DNA of 37,512 nt. Source: an uncultured Rhodopila sp. Lineage in GTDB: Bacteria; Pseudomonadota; Alphaproteobacteria; Acetobacterales; Acetobacteraceae. Under the pieces are notes generated by a model that saw only the letters and a list, made by a program, of their open reading frames with translations, did not search any database and was not told the DNA's origin. The DNA lies in assembly GCA_903851415.1 (NCBI GenBank), contig CAINOE010000163.1, positions 1-37,512 on the forward strand, written 5' to 3'. The position numbers were made by a program, and so were the translations under genes. This document shows, piece by piece, positions 22,713-30,451 of the stretch (position 1 is the stretch's first letter; every line of letters starts with the position of its first letter).

Positions 22713-23065
22713 CGGGCCCGCAACCCGGACGCAGCGAGCAGCAGCCAGGCCAGCATCAGCGTGATGCCGCCCGCGGGCGCCAGCGGGCCGAGCGAAACCC
22801 CGGCCAGGCCCAGCGAATACACCGAGCCGCAGAACAGCAGCGTCCCGATGGCGAACGCCACCGCCGCGGCATGGGCCAGCCGGCCGCCGCGCGGCGTCCA
22901 CAGCGCGGTGCCCAGCAACGCCAGGGCGTGCCAGCCCTGCATGCGAACGCCGCTCTCGACGATGCGCAGCGCGTTCGGATCATGCAATCCGTGCGCCGCG
23001 TAGGCCGCCATTCCGACTGCTCCGCACCCCGCCAATCCCGCAAAAGCGATCCAAATCCGTTGCAT
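22709..23065 (-). CDS. DUF423 family membrane protein
   Basis: A 118-residue protein with four membrane segments, matching the small DUF423 (YgdD-like) family. The N-terminal FAGLAGCGAVGMAAYAAHGL and the central LFCGSVYSLGLAG are characteristic. The start at 23065 (MQRIWIAF) fits the family; the frame is open upstream to 23119 but would add a charged, non-conserved leader. Its stop overlaps the start of the RlmM-like gene by four bases. In E. coli the family member ygdD likewise lies next to rlmM, which supports a conserved pairing although the role of the protein is unknown. Confidence 0.88.
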   Translation of the reverse strand: MQRIWIAFAGLAGCGAVGMAAYAAHGLHDPNALRIVESGVRMQGWHALALLGTALWTPRGGRLAHAAAVAFAIGTLLFCGSVYSLGLAGVSLGPLAPAGGITLMLAWLLLAASGLRAR

Positions 23066-23117
23066 TTCATTTAGGCCCTGTTTCCTGTCGCGTCCGGCGG
23101 TTATACGATGCCCGATC

Positions 23118-24068
23118 ATGCCCCGCGGCGACCTCTTTCCCGAGATCGGCCCTTACGAGACCGGCTATCTGCCGTTGTCCGCCGGCCATGTCATGTACTG
23201 GGAACAGGCGGGCAACCCAAATGGCCGCCCGGTGCTGTTCCTGCATGGCGGCCCGGGGGCAGGGGCGGGCGCGGTGCATCGCCGCTTCTTCGATCCGAAC
23301 TACTGGCGCATCATCATCTTCGACCAGCGCGGCGCCGGCCGATCGCGGCCGCTCGGCGGGCTGGAGACCAACACGACGCCCGACCTCGTCGCCGATATCG
23401 AGGTGCTGCGCCGCCATCTGGCGATCGAGCGCTTCCTGCTGTTCGGCGGCTCCTGGGGTTCGACCCTGGCCCTGGCCTACGCGCAGGAGCACCCGGAGCG
23501 TGTCGCCGGGGCGGTGCTGCGCGGCGTCTTCCTCGGCCGCGCGCAGGAGGTCGATTGGTTCCTGCACGGCATGCAGGCGGTGTTCCCGGAGGCTCACGCC
23601 GCCTTCGCCGGCTTCCTGCCGGAGCCTGAGCGCGGCGACCTGCTGGGCGCTTATCTGCGGCGGCTAACCGATCCGGACCCGTCGGTGCACCTGCCCGCGG
23701 CGCGGGCCTGGTCGGTGTATGAGGGCACCTGCAGCACCCTGCTGCCGAGTCCTGAAACGGTCAGCGGCTTTTCCCAGGACCGCACCGCGCTGGGCCTGGC
23801 GCGGATCGAGGCGTTCTATTTCGCGCATGGCCTGTTCCTGTCGCCGAAGGGGCTGCTCGGGCACATGGACCGCATCAGCCACATCCCGGCGGAGATCGTG
23901 CAGGGACGCTACGACATGATCTGTCCGGCGGTGACCGCGTTCGACCTCGCCGGGGCCTGGCGCAATGCGCGGATGACGATCGTTCCGGATGCGGGGCACT
24001 CGGCGCTGGAGCCGGGAATCCGGCGGGCGCTGGTGGCGGCGGTGGAGCGGTTCCGCGTCGGACGCTGA
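23118..24068 (+). CDS. pip: Prolyl iminopeptidase (S33 alpha/beta hydrolase)
   Basis: Releases N-terminal proline from peptides. The 316-residue protein has the oxyanion motif HGGPGAG at residues 43-49, the DQRGAGRS segment diagnostic of the family, and the nucleophile Ser112 in GGSWGSTLAL. The acid and base of the triad are probably the Asp in QGRYDMICP and the His in PDAGHSALE. A cap domain occupies about residues 140-240. The length is typical. The start at 23118 gives the canonical N-terminus (LFPEIGPYETGYL). It is divergent from the DUF423-RlmM pair, with 52 bp between the starts, so the promoters must be compact or overlapping. Cytoplasmic. Confidence 0.93.
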   Translation: MPRGDLFPEIGPYETGYLPLSAGHVMYWEQAGNPNGRPVLFLHGGPGAGAGAVHRRFFDPNYWRIIIFDQRGAGRSRPLGGLETNTTPDLVADIEVLRRHLAIERFLLFGGSWGSTLALAYAQEHPERVAGAVLRGVFLGRAQEVDWFLHGMQAVFPEAHAAFAGFLPEPERGDLLGAYLRRLTDPDPSVHLPAARAWSVYEGTCSTLLPSPETVSGFSQDRTALGLARIEAFYFAHGLFLSPKGLLGHMDRISHIPAEIVQGRYDMICPAVTAFDLAGAWRNARMTIVPDAGHSALEPGIRRALVAAVERFRVGR

Positions 24069-24230
24069 CGCAAGCGTTCCGGGCGTGACTTCCGCGCATT
24101 CCGGTAATCTCTGATCAAGTCGTTCTAATATCGGACTGGCATCGATCCTGGAAGCACGCGCAATCGCCGCACGTTTTAGTTGCGGACCTTCGATACATGA
24201 CTTAAGTCCACACGGCGGTGCGAGAGACAC

Positions 24231-24252
24231 CAACGAACGTTGCAGTTCGTTG
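24231..24252. promoter_or_regulatory. Short inverted repeat upstream of the Hint-protein gene
   Basis: CAACGAA (24231-24237) and TTCGTTG (24246-24252) are perfectly inverted around eight bases, 41 bp upstream of the Hint-protein start. The surrounding 24069-24293 is noticeably less GC-rich than the genome and probably carries the promoter. The repeat could be an operator or a 5' UTR hairpin. Confidence 0.25.
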
Positions 24253-24293
24253 CTGCCGTAATCTGATGTCTTTGACGTGGACCGGAACAAAGC

Positions 24294-26150
24294 ATGACAA
24301 CATTGGTCTGGAATAACGGTACTTTCGGTACTTGGAGCACGCCCGGAAACTGGACACCGTCCGGGTTGCCGGGTTCAGGCGATGATGCCGTCATCGATCT
24401 TGCCTCGGTGGCGCCATTCACCGTCACGCAAGACTACACCGGCACGATCGCCGATCTGGCGATGGGCGACCCGGACCCGAACTATGCGGATGCCACGCTC
24501 GCTTTTGCCGGGACGGCGCAGTTGGACGTGACCGGAAGCGTCGACAATGAAGGCACGATCATCCTGTCGGCCGGGCAGGCATTGTCGTACAGTTCAATGC
24601 TGAACGATAACGTAGTCCTTCTGCAAGGCGGCGTTGTCTCCGGCGCGGTCGAGGATGACGGCACCATCCAGGGCTTCGGGACGGTCAACGGAACGATTTC
24701 CGGCGGCGGCTACGTCGAAGCCTCCGGCGGCATCCTGGAACTGACCGATCCGATCACCACCTCCGACGTCGGTTTCGAGATCGCCAGCGACGCTACCCTC
24801 CTGGTGGACCAATCGACGCTTTCCTCCTCGGTATTCCAATTCGAAGGCGCATCCGGAGAACTGCAGGTTCCCACGACATTCAACGGCGTTATCGAGGGCA
24901 TGAAAGTCGGCAACAGCGCGAGCGTGCCGACCACCCGGATCGACGTCGGCAGCTTCCTTACGGGCGGCACGATCGTCGGCAAAACTCTCAGTCTCTATAA
25001 CGGTACTTCGCTGGTCGCAACGGAACGTCTCTCGCATACCGTGCCGAAGGGAACCCGCGTCCTTATCGCCAACGAGGGCCTGAACGACACCGACGTGTTT
25101 TTCTCCTCCGTCGCGCCGTGCTACGCTAAAGGCACGTCGATCCTGACGCCGGATGGAGAAAAGAAAGTCGAAGACCTGACTGAGGGCGATCAGGTCGTCG
25201 TGGCCGGGGACCCGGCGCATCAGTCCCGGCCGGTCAAATGGATCGGCCAGCGTAACATTGATCTCGCCCGTCATCCGCGCCCTGAACTTGCAGCCCCGGT
25301 CCGCATCCGGCGCAACGCCATGGGACCGCACCTGCCCCGCCGCGATCTTCTGGTGTCGCCCGATCATTGCCTGTTCGTCGATGGCAAACTGATTCCGGCC
25401 GTCATGCTGGTCAACGACATGACGATCGTCCAGGAACTCCATCACGCCAGCATCCACTATTTTCATGTGGAACTTGATCGGCATTGCATCCTTCTGGCCG
25501 AAGGCCTGCCGGCCGAGAGCTACCTCGACACGGGCAACCGCGCCTACTTCGCCAACGCCGGCCTCGCGATGCTGCTGCACCCTGAATTCCGGGTCAACGA
25601 CTCCCTGCTGACATGGCAGGACGATGCCTGCGCGCCGCTCGCGGCCGATGCGCCCACGATCCAGCCGATCTGGCAACGTTACGCTGACGAAGCGGAGCGG
25701 CTTGGCTTCGTGCCGCGGCAGATCAAAACGGTTGCCGAACCGAATTTCCGGGTTCTGGCGGAGGGCGCGACCATTTGTCCATCAGAACGGACTGCGGATC
25801 GCTATGCCTTCGTGCTGCCGGCCGGCACGCGGCGGATCACTTTGCTGTCGCGCGCAACCAGGCCGGCAGACATCCACCGCTACCTCGACGACCGCCGCCG
25901 CCTGGGCATAGCGGTCGCGAGCGTTACCCTCAGGACAGGGCAAAGCTTCGACGTGTTCCCGCCCGATCACCTGCCGGCGGCCGGCGGTTGGCACGCTGCC
26001 GAAACCGCGGACGGCCATAGATGGCGGTGGACCAACGGGGCTGGCGTGCTGGAGTTCGATCCGCTTGCAACGGCCGCCATCCTGGATATCAGGCTTGGCG
26101 GAGCGGCGGCCTATATCGTCGAAGAGCCGCCGGCGCAGCTGTCCGCCTGA
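24294..26150 (+). CDS. Hint-domain (Hedgehog/intein-like) protein with beta-solenoid N-terminus
   Basis: A 618-residue protein in three parts. Residues 1-270 are Gly/Thr/Ser-rich short repeats starting WNNGTFGTWSTPGNW, which suggest a beta-solenoid as in surface-exposed or secreted adhesin-like proteins. Residues 276-430 are a Hint_2-type domain: the candidate autocatalytic Cys276 opens CYAKGTSILTPDGEKKVEDL, followed by SPDHCLFVDGKLIPA (residues 355-369) and YFHVELDRHCILLAEG (from 389). The last 190 residues are a region often found after this domain. Hint domains of this sort are abundant in Acetobacteraceae and Rhodobacterales; cleavage next to the Cys is expected by analogy with Hedgehog and bacterial intein-like domains. 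No classical signal peptide is visible, so type I secretion is possible. Function unknown. Confidence 0.85.
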   Translation: MTTLVWNNGTFGTWSTPGNWTPSGLPGSGDDAVIDLASVAPFTVTQDYTGTIADLAMGDPDPNYADATLAFAGTAQLDVTGSVDNEGTIILSAGQALSYSSMLNDNVVLLQGGVVSGAVEDDGTIQGFGTVNGTISGGGYVEASGGILELTDPITTSDVGFEIASDATLLVDQSTLSSSVFQFEGASGELQVPTTFNGVIEGMKVGNSASVPTTRIDVGSFLTGGTIVGKTLSLYNGTSLVATERLSHTVPKGTRVLIANEGLNDTDVFFSSVAPCYAKGTSILTPDGEKKVEDLTEGDQVVVAGDPAHQSRPVKWIGQRNIDLARHPRPELAAPVRIRRNAMGPHLPRRDLLVSPDHCLFVDGKLIPAVMLVNDMTIVQELHHASIHYFHVELDRHCILLAEGLPAESYLDTGNRAYFANAGLAMLLHPEFRVNDSLLTWQDDACAPLAADAPTIQPIWQRYADEAERLGFVPRQIKTVAEPNFRVLAEGATICPSERTADRYAFVLPAGTRRITLLSRATRPADIHRYLDDRRRLGIAVASVTLRTGQSFDVFPPDHLPAAGGWHAAETADGHRWRWTNGAGVLEFDPLATAAILDIRLGGAAAYIVEEPPAQLSA

Positions 26151-26272
26151 CTCGGACACTCCGGCCATGCATCGGGATCACAATTGAATTTTTCGACATA
26201 GCCCGCCGCCGGGCGTAGGGTATCGCAGGTCTCCACGGCCCGTGCTATGCGTCTGTGTGAAAGGGTTGTGCG

Positions 26273-27007
26273 ATGATCTCGCTTGCGACGCTACCGATGG
26301 GCAAAAGCTCGCTGGCCGGGTGCCTGTCGTGCGGCGCGCGGTCATTGAGCTTCTGTAGCGTGATCGAGGGCGAGACGCTCTCCCGGCTCGCCGCCCTGGC
26401 CACGGTGGTGGAGATCGGCGCCGGCATCGGCTTCATCCATGAAGGCGAGTCGGCGGATCATTTTTTCAATCTGACCGAGGGTTCCGCCAAGGTCTTCAAG
26501 CTGCTGCCGGACGGGCGGCGGCAGATTACCGGCTTCGTGCAGGCCGGCGATTTCCTCGGCCTTGCCGCGGGTCAGACATACGCGTTCTCGGCCGAAGCGC
26601 TGGAGCCGGTGCGGGCCTGCCGGTTCTCCCGCCCCAGACTGCGGTCATTCCTCGACGATTTCCCCGTCCTGGAGCGGTGCCTGCTGGAAAAAGCGTCGAA
26701 CGAGCTGGTCAACGCGCAGGAGCAGATGCTGCTGCTCGGCCGCAAGACCGCGCGGGAGCGGGTGGCGTCATTCCTGCGGTCCCGGGCGGCGCTGGTGCTG
26801 GCGACGCGCGACGGCGACGGGCTGTCGCTGTCGATGTCCCGGGCGGACATTGCAGACTACCTGGGTCTGACGATCGAAACCGTCAGCCGGGAATTCACCG
26901 CGCTGCGCAAATCCGCCGTGATCGAAATCCGTAACGCGTCGGAGGTGACGATCCGGCTTCCCTCCGCACTCAAGTCGATCGCCGACGGCGCCGCGACATT
27001 CGGTTGA
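26273..27007 (+). CDS. FnrL/FixK-type Crp-Fnr regulator with iron-sulfur cysteines
   Basis: A 244-residue oxygen-responsive regulator. Cys17, Cys20 and Cys28 form the CX2CX7C pattern of alphaproteobacterial FnrL/FnrN proteins, and Cys116 is the likely fourth ligand of a [4Fe-4S] cluster that loses integrity in air. Residues 35-125 are the cyclic-nucleotide-like sensory barrel, followed by the dimer helix and a helix-turn-helix with recognition helix TIETVSREFTALRK. Its E-x2-S-R pattern predicts FNR-box (TTGAT-N4-ATCAA) binding. AAAGGG precedes the ATG. In phototrophs FnrL controls bch genes and terminal oxidases, both of which are in this window, but I found no convincing FNR box upstream of them. 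Confidence 0.92.
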   Translation: MISLATLPMGKSSLAGCLSCGARSLSFCSVIEGETLSRLAALATVVEIGAGIGFIHEGESADHFFNLTEGSAKVFKLLPDGRRQITGFVQAGDFLGLAAGQTYAFSAEALEPVRACRFSRPRLRSFLDDFPVLERCLLEKASNELVNAQEQMLLLGRKTARERVASFLRSRAALVLATRDGDGLSLSMSRADIADYLGLTIETVSREFTALRKSAVIEIRNASEVTIRLPSALKSIADGAATFG

Positions 27008-27023
27008 CGCATGTTCGATCGCC

Positions 27024-27051
27024 GTCATGGTCCGCGGGCGCGAACCATGAC
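27024..27051. terminator. Hairpin between convergent genes (repeat-like ends)
   Basis: GTCATGGTCCGCG (27024-27036) and CGCGAACCATGAC (27039-27051) form a 13-bp stem with one mismatch, 16 bp after the fnrL-type stop and 11 bp before the end of the convergent small gene. The GTCATGG/CCATGAC ends match those of the dispersed palindromes. There is no T-run; a terminator role is inferred from position. Confidence 0.55.
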
Positions 27052-27062
27052 TGTCAGGCAAT

Positions 27063-27392
27063 TCAGGAGGTCGGACGCTGGAACTCCAGTTGGTTGCCGA
27101 CACGGCGCAGATGCAGCTCAAGCGCCGATTCGCCGACGCCGCGCGGCACTGAAATCACGGTATCCTGGCCGGGTGCCAGGGTGGAGATGAAGCGGATCGC
27201 ACTGTCGGGCTGGTCCGTGCTGGCCGTGGTGACGACCTCATACCCGGCTTTGACCGGATGATAGTAGACAGTCACGTTGACGGCCCCGAGCACGGCCTGA
27301 AGACCGGTGTCCGGGGGGATAACCTCGGCTTGAGCAACATTGGCGATGCCGGCGGCACCGGCAAAGGCGGCGGCAACGAGAAGACGGAACAT
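27063..27392 (-). CDS. Small exported protein of unknown function
   Basis: A 109-residue protein with a clear signal peptide (MFRLLVAAAFAGAAG, cut after AQA near residue 22) and a mature part of about 87 residues that appears to be all-beta, containing VNVTVYYHPVKAGYEVVTT and ISVPRGVGESALELHLRR. The start at 27392 is chosen because AAAAGG lies about nine bases upstream; a start at 27410 lacks a ribosome-binding site. I do not recognise a family. It is divergent from RNase T2 (168 bp between starts) and convergent with the FnrL-type regulator. It is probably periplasmic. Confidence 0.7.
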   Translation of the reverse strand: MFRLLVAAAFAGAAGIANVAQAEVIPPDTGLQAVLGAVNVTVYYHPVKAGYEVVTTASTDQPDSAIRFISTLAPGQDTVISVPRGVGESALELHLRRVGNQLEFQRPTS

Positions 27393-27560
27393 GACGCAAA
27401 CCTTTTCCATACGTTTGGTTCGGCTCATGCGATATGCCGTCAAACGTGTGCCGATATTATGGTGCGGTGCAGCATAAAAGCAATGCAAAAACCCGGGGGC
27501 ACCGCGAACGGCCACGGGGGCCTGCCGGCTCGCGGCGGCACATCGGAGCAATGGTCCCGC

Positions 27561-28298
27561 ATGACTCACCCCTTGGCCTACCGGCGCGTTGCCGCCGTTC
27601 TTCTGATGCTGCTGGCGGCGGTGCCGGCGCAGGCGCGTCAACGGCATCCGGCGTCCGGCAGCAGCGGCTTCGACTACTTCCTGCTGAGCCTCAGCATCGC
27701 ACCAAGCTTCTGCGCGCTTTCCCCCGCCAATCAGGCGAAGCAGGAATGCCAAACGCTGACCGAGGCGGATTTCCGCCAGACTCCGCTCACGGTGCACGGG
27801 CTGTGGCCCAACCGCGCCGGCGTCAGCGTCAACCTTCAGCCGCATGACTGCGAGGGGCCGGCGCTGGGACCGTTGCCGGAGGCGACCGAGGCGGAGCTGC
27901 GCCGTTACATGCCGGGCGGCCCGGGCCTCGCGCGCTACGAGTGGCGCAAGCACGGCGCATGTTCGGGGATGTCCCCGGAAAGTTACTTCGCCGCGGTCGC
28001 CGAACTGGCGGCGAAGGCGAACGGGGTGATCGGCGCGGCGATGCGGGAGCAGGGCATGCTCGGGCAGCGCCTGCGGATCGCCGATCTGCTGGCGGCCGTG
28101 GCGGCACGGGACCCGGCTCTGGCGCCGGCGATCGTGGTGGATTGCCGGCAGCCGCGCGGCGGTGGCGAGGCGCTGGTCGATGAGATCCGGGTGGTGCTGT
28201 CCAAGGATCTGCGGCCCATGCCGGCGGAGAGCGTCGGGTTGGGGCAGAACTCCGGCTGCCCGCGCGGCGCGGGGCTCGTGCCGGACGCGGCGCGCTAG
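27561..28298 (+). CDS. Secreted ribonuclease T2
   Basis: A 245-residue RNase of the T2 family, which cleaves single-stranded RNA through a 2',3'-cyclic phosphate. Both active-site segments are present: CAS I as LTVHGLWPN with His79, and CAS II as YEWRKHGAC with Glu127, Lys130 and His131. A signal peptide (residues 1-26, ending AQA) directs it to the periplasm or outside, as in E. coli RNase I. FDYFLLSLSIAPSFC near residues 37-51 is a family stretch, and several cysteines may form disulfides. The start at 27561 is chosen for the signal peptide; the frame is open further upstream to 27258 but that reading crosses the neighbouring gene. Confidence 0.93.
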   Translation: MTHPLAYRRVAAVLLMLLAAVPAQARQRHPASGSSGFDYFLLSLSIAPSFCALSPANQAKQECQTLTEADFRQTPLTVHGLWPNRAGVSVNLQPHDCEGPALGPLPEATEAELRRYMPGGPGLARYEWRKHGACSGMSPESYFAAVAELAAKANGVIGAAMREQGMLGQRLRIADLLAAVAARDPALAPAIVVDCRQPRGGGEALVDEIRVVLSKDLRPMPAESVGLGQNSGCPRGAGLVPDAAR

Positions 28299-28395
28299 CG
28301 TCCCGGGTTCAGGAACCGGCTCGACTTTGCGCCCCGTTTGCGCGCCGCGCCGCCCGGGCTAGCCTGCTCCCGCCGACACAGGGAGAAACCAGGCC

Positions 28396-29337
28396 ATGTG
28401 GGAACCGAACCAGCGCTATCCGGATGCCTCCGTACACGTGCTGGACTCAGGCTTCAACACGCTGCGCCTGCCGGCGGCCTCCGTGGAACGCCTGGCGACG
28501 GGCTGCCGCTGGTCCGAGGGGCCGGTGTATTTCGGCGACGGCCGCTACCTGCTCTGGAGCGACATCCCGAACGACCGCATCCTGAAATGGGAGGAGGAAA
28601 CCGGCACCGTCAGCGTGTTCCGCAAAACCTCCTGGAACGCCAACGGCAACACCCGCGACCGCCAGGGGCGCCTGGTCACCTGCGAGCATCGCGGCCGCCG
28701 CGTCACCCGCACGGAGTACGACGGCGCCATCACAGTGCTGATCGACAGCCATCAGGGCCGCAGGCTGAACTCGCCCAACGACGTGGTGGTGAAGTCGGAC
28801 GGCTCGATCTGGTTCACCGACCCGCTGTTCGGGATCAGCGGCTACTATGAAGGGGAGCAGGCGGAGTCCGAACTGCCCGCCGCGGTCTGGCGCATCGACG
28901 GCCAGAGCGGGGAAGCCGCGGTGATGGCGGATGATATCGAAGGCCCCAACGGATTGGCGTTTTCCCCCGACGAATCAATCCTTTACGTCGTCGCCTCGCG
29001 GGCATCCCCGAACCGCCTGATCCGCGCCTTCGATGTGGCGGAGGGCGGCCGCACGCTGACGAACAGCCGCGTGTTCATCGATGCCGGAGCCGGCACGCCG
29101 GACGGGTTCCGCGTGGATATCGAGGGCAACCTTTGGTGCGGCTGGGGCATGGGCAGCGCCGAACTCGACGGCGTGCGAGTCTTCGACCGGAACGGCTCGC
29201 CGATCGGCCACATTGCGCTTCCGGAACGCTGCGCCAACCTATGTTTCGGAGGCCGCTTCCGCAACCGGCTGTTCATGGCAGCCAGCCACGGCCTGTACGC
29301 GCTCTATGTCAACACGCGGGGCGTCGCCGGCGGCTGA
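28396..29337 (+). CDS. SMP-30/gluconolactonase family protein
   Basis: A 313-residue six-bladed beta-propeller of the SMP-30/gluconolactonase/LRE-like family, lactonases using a divalent metal. The expected metal ligands are present: Glu41 (WSEGPVYF), Asn128 (NSPNDVVV), Asn185 (GPNGLAFSPD) and Asp236 (TPDGFRVD). GGGAG precedes the ATG. No signal peptide is seen, so it should act in the cytoplasm. It could hydrolyse gluconolactone made by the PQQ glucose dehydrogenase at 4226, although that product forms in the periplasm and other sugar lactones are equally possible. Its last 99 bases overlap the end of the convergent DedA gene on the other strand. Confidence 0.9.
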   Translation: MWEPNQRYPDASVHVLDSGFNTLRLPAASVERLATGCRWSEGPVYFGDGRYLLWSDIPNDRILKWEEETGTVSVFRKTSWNANGNTRDRQGRLVTCEHRGRRVTRTEYDGAITVLIDSHQGRRLNSPNDVVVKSDGSIWFTDPLFGISGYYEGEQAESELPAAVWRIDGQSGEAAVMADDIEGPNGLAFSPDESILYVVASRASPNRLIRAFDVAEGGRTLTNSRVFIDAGAGTPDGFRVDIEGNLWCGWGMGSAELDGVRVFDRNGSPIGHIALPERCANLCFGGRFRNRLFMAASHGLYALYVNTRGVAGG

Positions 29338-29958
29338 AGGATGCATCCGCGTCATGATCACGCGGTGGATGGCCCAGCCCATGGCGCAGCAGACGAGCAG
29401 GATGACGCCCCAAACCGCGGCCGCCTGCCATTGCCCGGCCTCCAGCCGGCTGAGCGACATCCCGGCCATCTTCGCCGGGTAGATATGCAGCGGCGCCCAG
29501 ACGAAGGCGGACGTCACGTTGGCCATCACGAAGCGCTTCCGGCACATCCCGGCCATGCCGGCGACCAGCGGCACGGTCGAGCGCAGCACCGGGACGAACC
29601 GGCACAGCGCCACGCTATAGGTGCCGTAGCGCTCGAAGAAGCGGCCGGCATTGGCCATCAGCGCCGGCCGGCGGGAGAACGGCCAGACCCCGCACAGCCG
29701 CACGCTGAACCGGCCGCCGAACCAGAACGACACGAAATCGCCGATGACCGCGCCGATGATCGACAGCACGAGCAACGGGACCATCGGCTGGCCCGCCATC
29801 GCCGCCGCCCCCGCGACCGCCATCAGTATCGGCGTGCCGGGTATCAGGATGCCCAGCACCGCCACCGCCTCGATGATCGCGGCGAGGAACACCGCGGCCA
29901 TGGCGCCGGCCGGATAGAGAGCGACCAGATCGACGGCGGCATTGATCCAGGACCACAT
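29239..29958 (-). CDS. DedA family membrane protein
   Basis: A 239-residue DedA (SNARE-associated/VTT) family protein. Family members are polytopic inner-membrane proteins; recent work links them to flipping of undecaprenyl phosphate or phospholipids. The re-entrant core is GDFVSFWFGGRF, followed by FERYGTYSVALCRFVPVLRSTVPLVAGMAGM with the conserved Arg and Pro residues, and then two further membrane segments. The start at 29958 (MWSWINAAVDLV) gives the normal N-terminus. The last 33 residues lie antisense to the gluconolactonase-like gene and have no membrane character, so they are a non-conserved tail. Promoter expected in the 29959-30451 gap. Confidence 0.9.
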   Translation of the reverse strand: MWSWINAAVDLVALYPAGAMAAVFLAAIIEAVAVLGILIPGTPILMAVAGAAAMAGQPMVPLLVLSIIGAVIGDFVSFWFGGRFSVRLCGVWPFSRRPALMANAGRFFERYGTYSVALCRFVPVLRSTVPLVAGMAGMCRKRFVMANVTSAFVWAPLHIYPAKMAGMSLSRLEAGQWQAAAVWGVILLVCCAMGWAIHRVIMTRMHPSAAGDAPRVDIERVQAVAGCHEQPVAEAASET

Positions 29959-30451
29959 GAGGCTGATACGTCTCCCCGTTTCGAAAGGTAACAGCCAATA
30001 TGGCTGGTCCAGTCGCAAAAAGGAAGCAACAACATCAGGCGACCTGCCACGCCGGCCAGCCGGTCCGGTTGCCCTTCGGCCCGAAAAATCCAGGAGTGTG
30101 GCCGGTTTGCCGGCTGCTCCTTGCGCCTGCGTTGCAATGCAGCATTAACAAACGTTTGGAATTGACCATCTCCTTCTGTGCGCGATTTAGGATTATTTGT
30201 TGGCCCGGCAGGACGTTGGACAGAAAATCCGTGCCGAACCTTGCTGTGCGATGACCCGGCGGACATAGTATTCTGCGGTTGCCGAAGGCTTCAAGTCCTG
30301 GTGACTTGCCGCTCGGGTCCGCCAACCGAATATGCGCCCGGGCCGGAAGGACTGCCAGCGGGACCCCAGAGGGGGACCAATTGACAGCAAACGGTGCAGT
30401 GCGGTTGATCCGGGTGCGGACGACCGAGACCATAACCAGGAGTGACGACGC
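29959..30451. other. Divergent intergenic region, no gene seen
   Basis: About 490 bp between the DedA (minus) and OmpA-family (plus) genes. I see no convincing coding frame. It is less GC-rich than its surroundings near 30140-30200 and includes the perfect 10-bp palindrome CAAACGTTTG at 30149-30158, a possible operator. No copy of the dispersed palindromes lies here. Confidence 0.6.
30381..30409 (+). promoter_or_regulatory. Possible sigma-70 promoter of the OmpA-family gene
   Basis: A consensus -35 box TTGACA (30381-30386) is followed after 17 bp by GTTGAT, a weak -10. It lies 43 bp before the ATG region. AGGAG at 30438-30442 is the ribosome-binding site for the ATG at 30452. The -10 is poor, so the call is tentative. 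Confidence 0.3.

Noticed and set aside
27258..27560. N-terminal extension of RNase T2 by 101 residues
   Set aside because: It would run through the neighbouring small exported protein gene and bury the signal peptide; the start at 27561 gives a normal secreted RNase.
29959..30451. Small reversed frames in the dedA-ompA gap
   Set aside because: No ribosome-binding sites, atypical composition, and they overlap the start of the OmpA-family gene.
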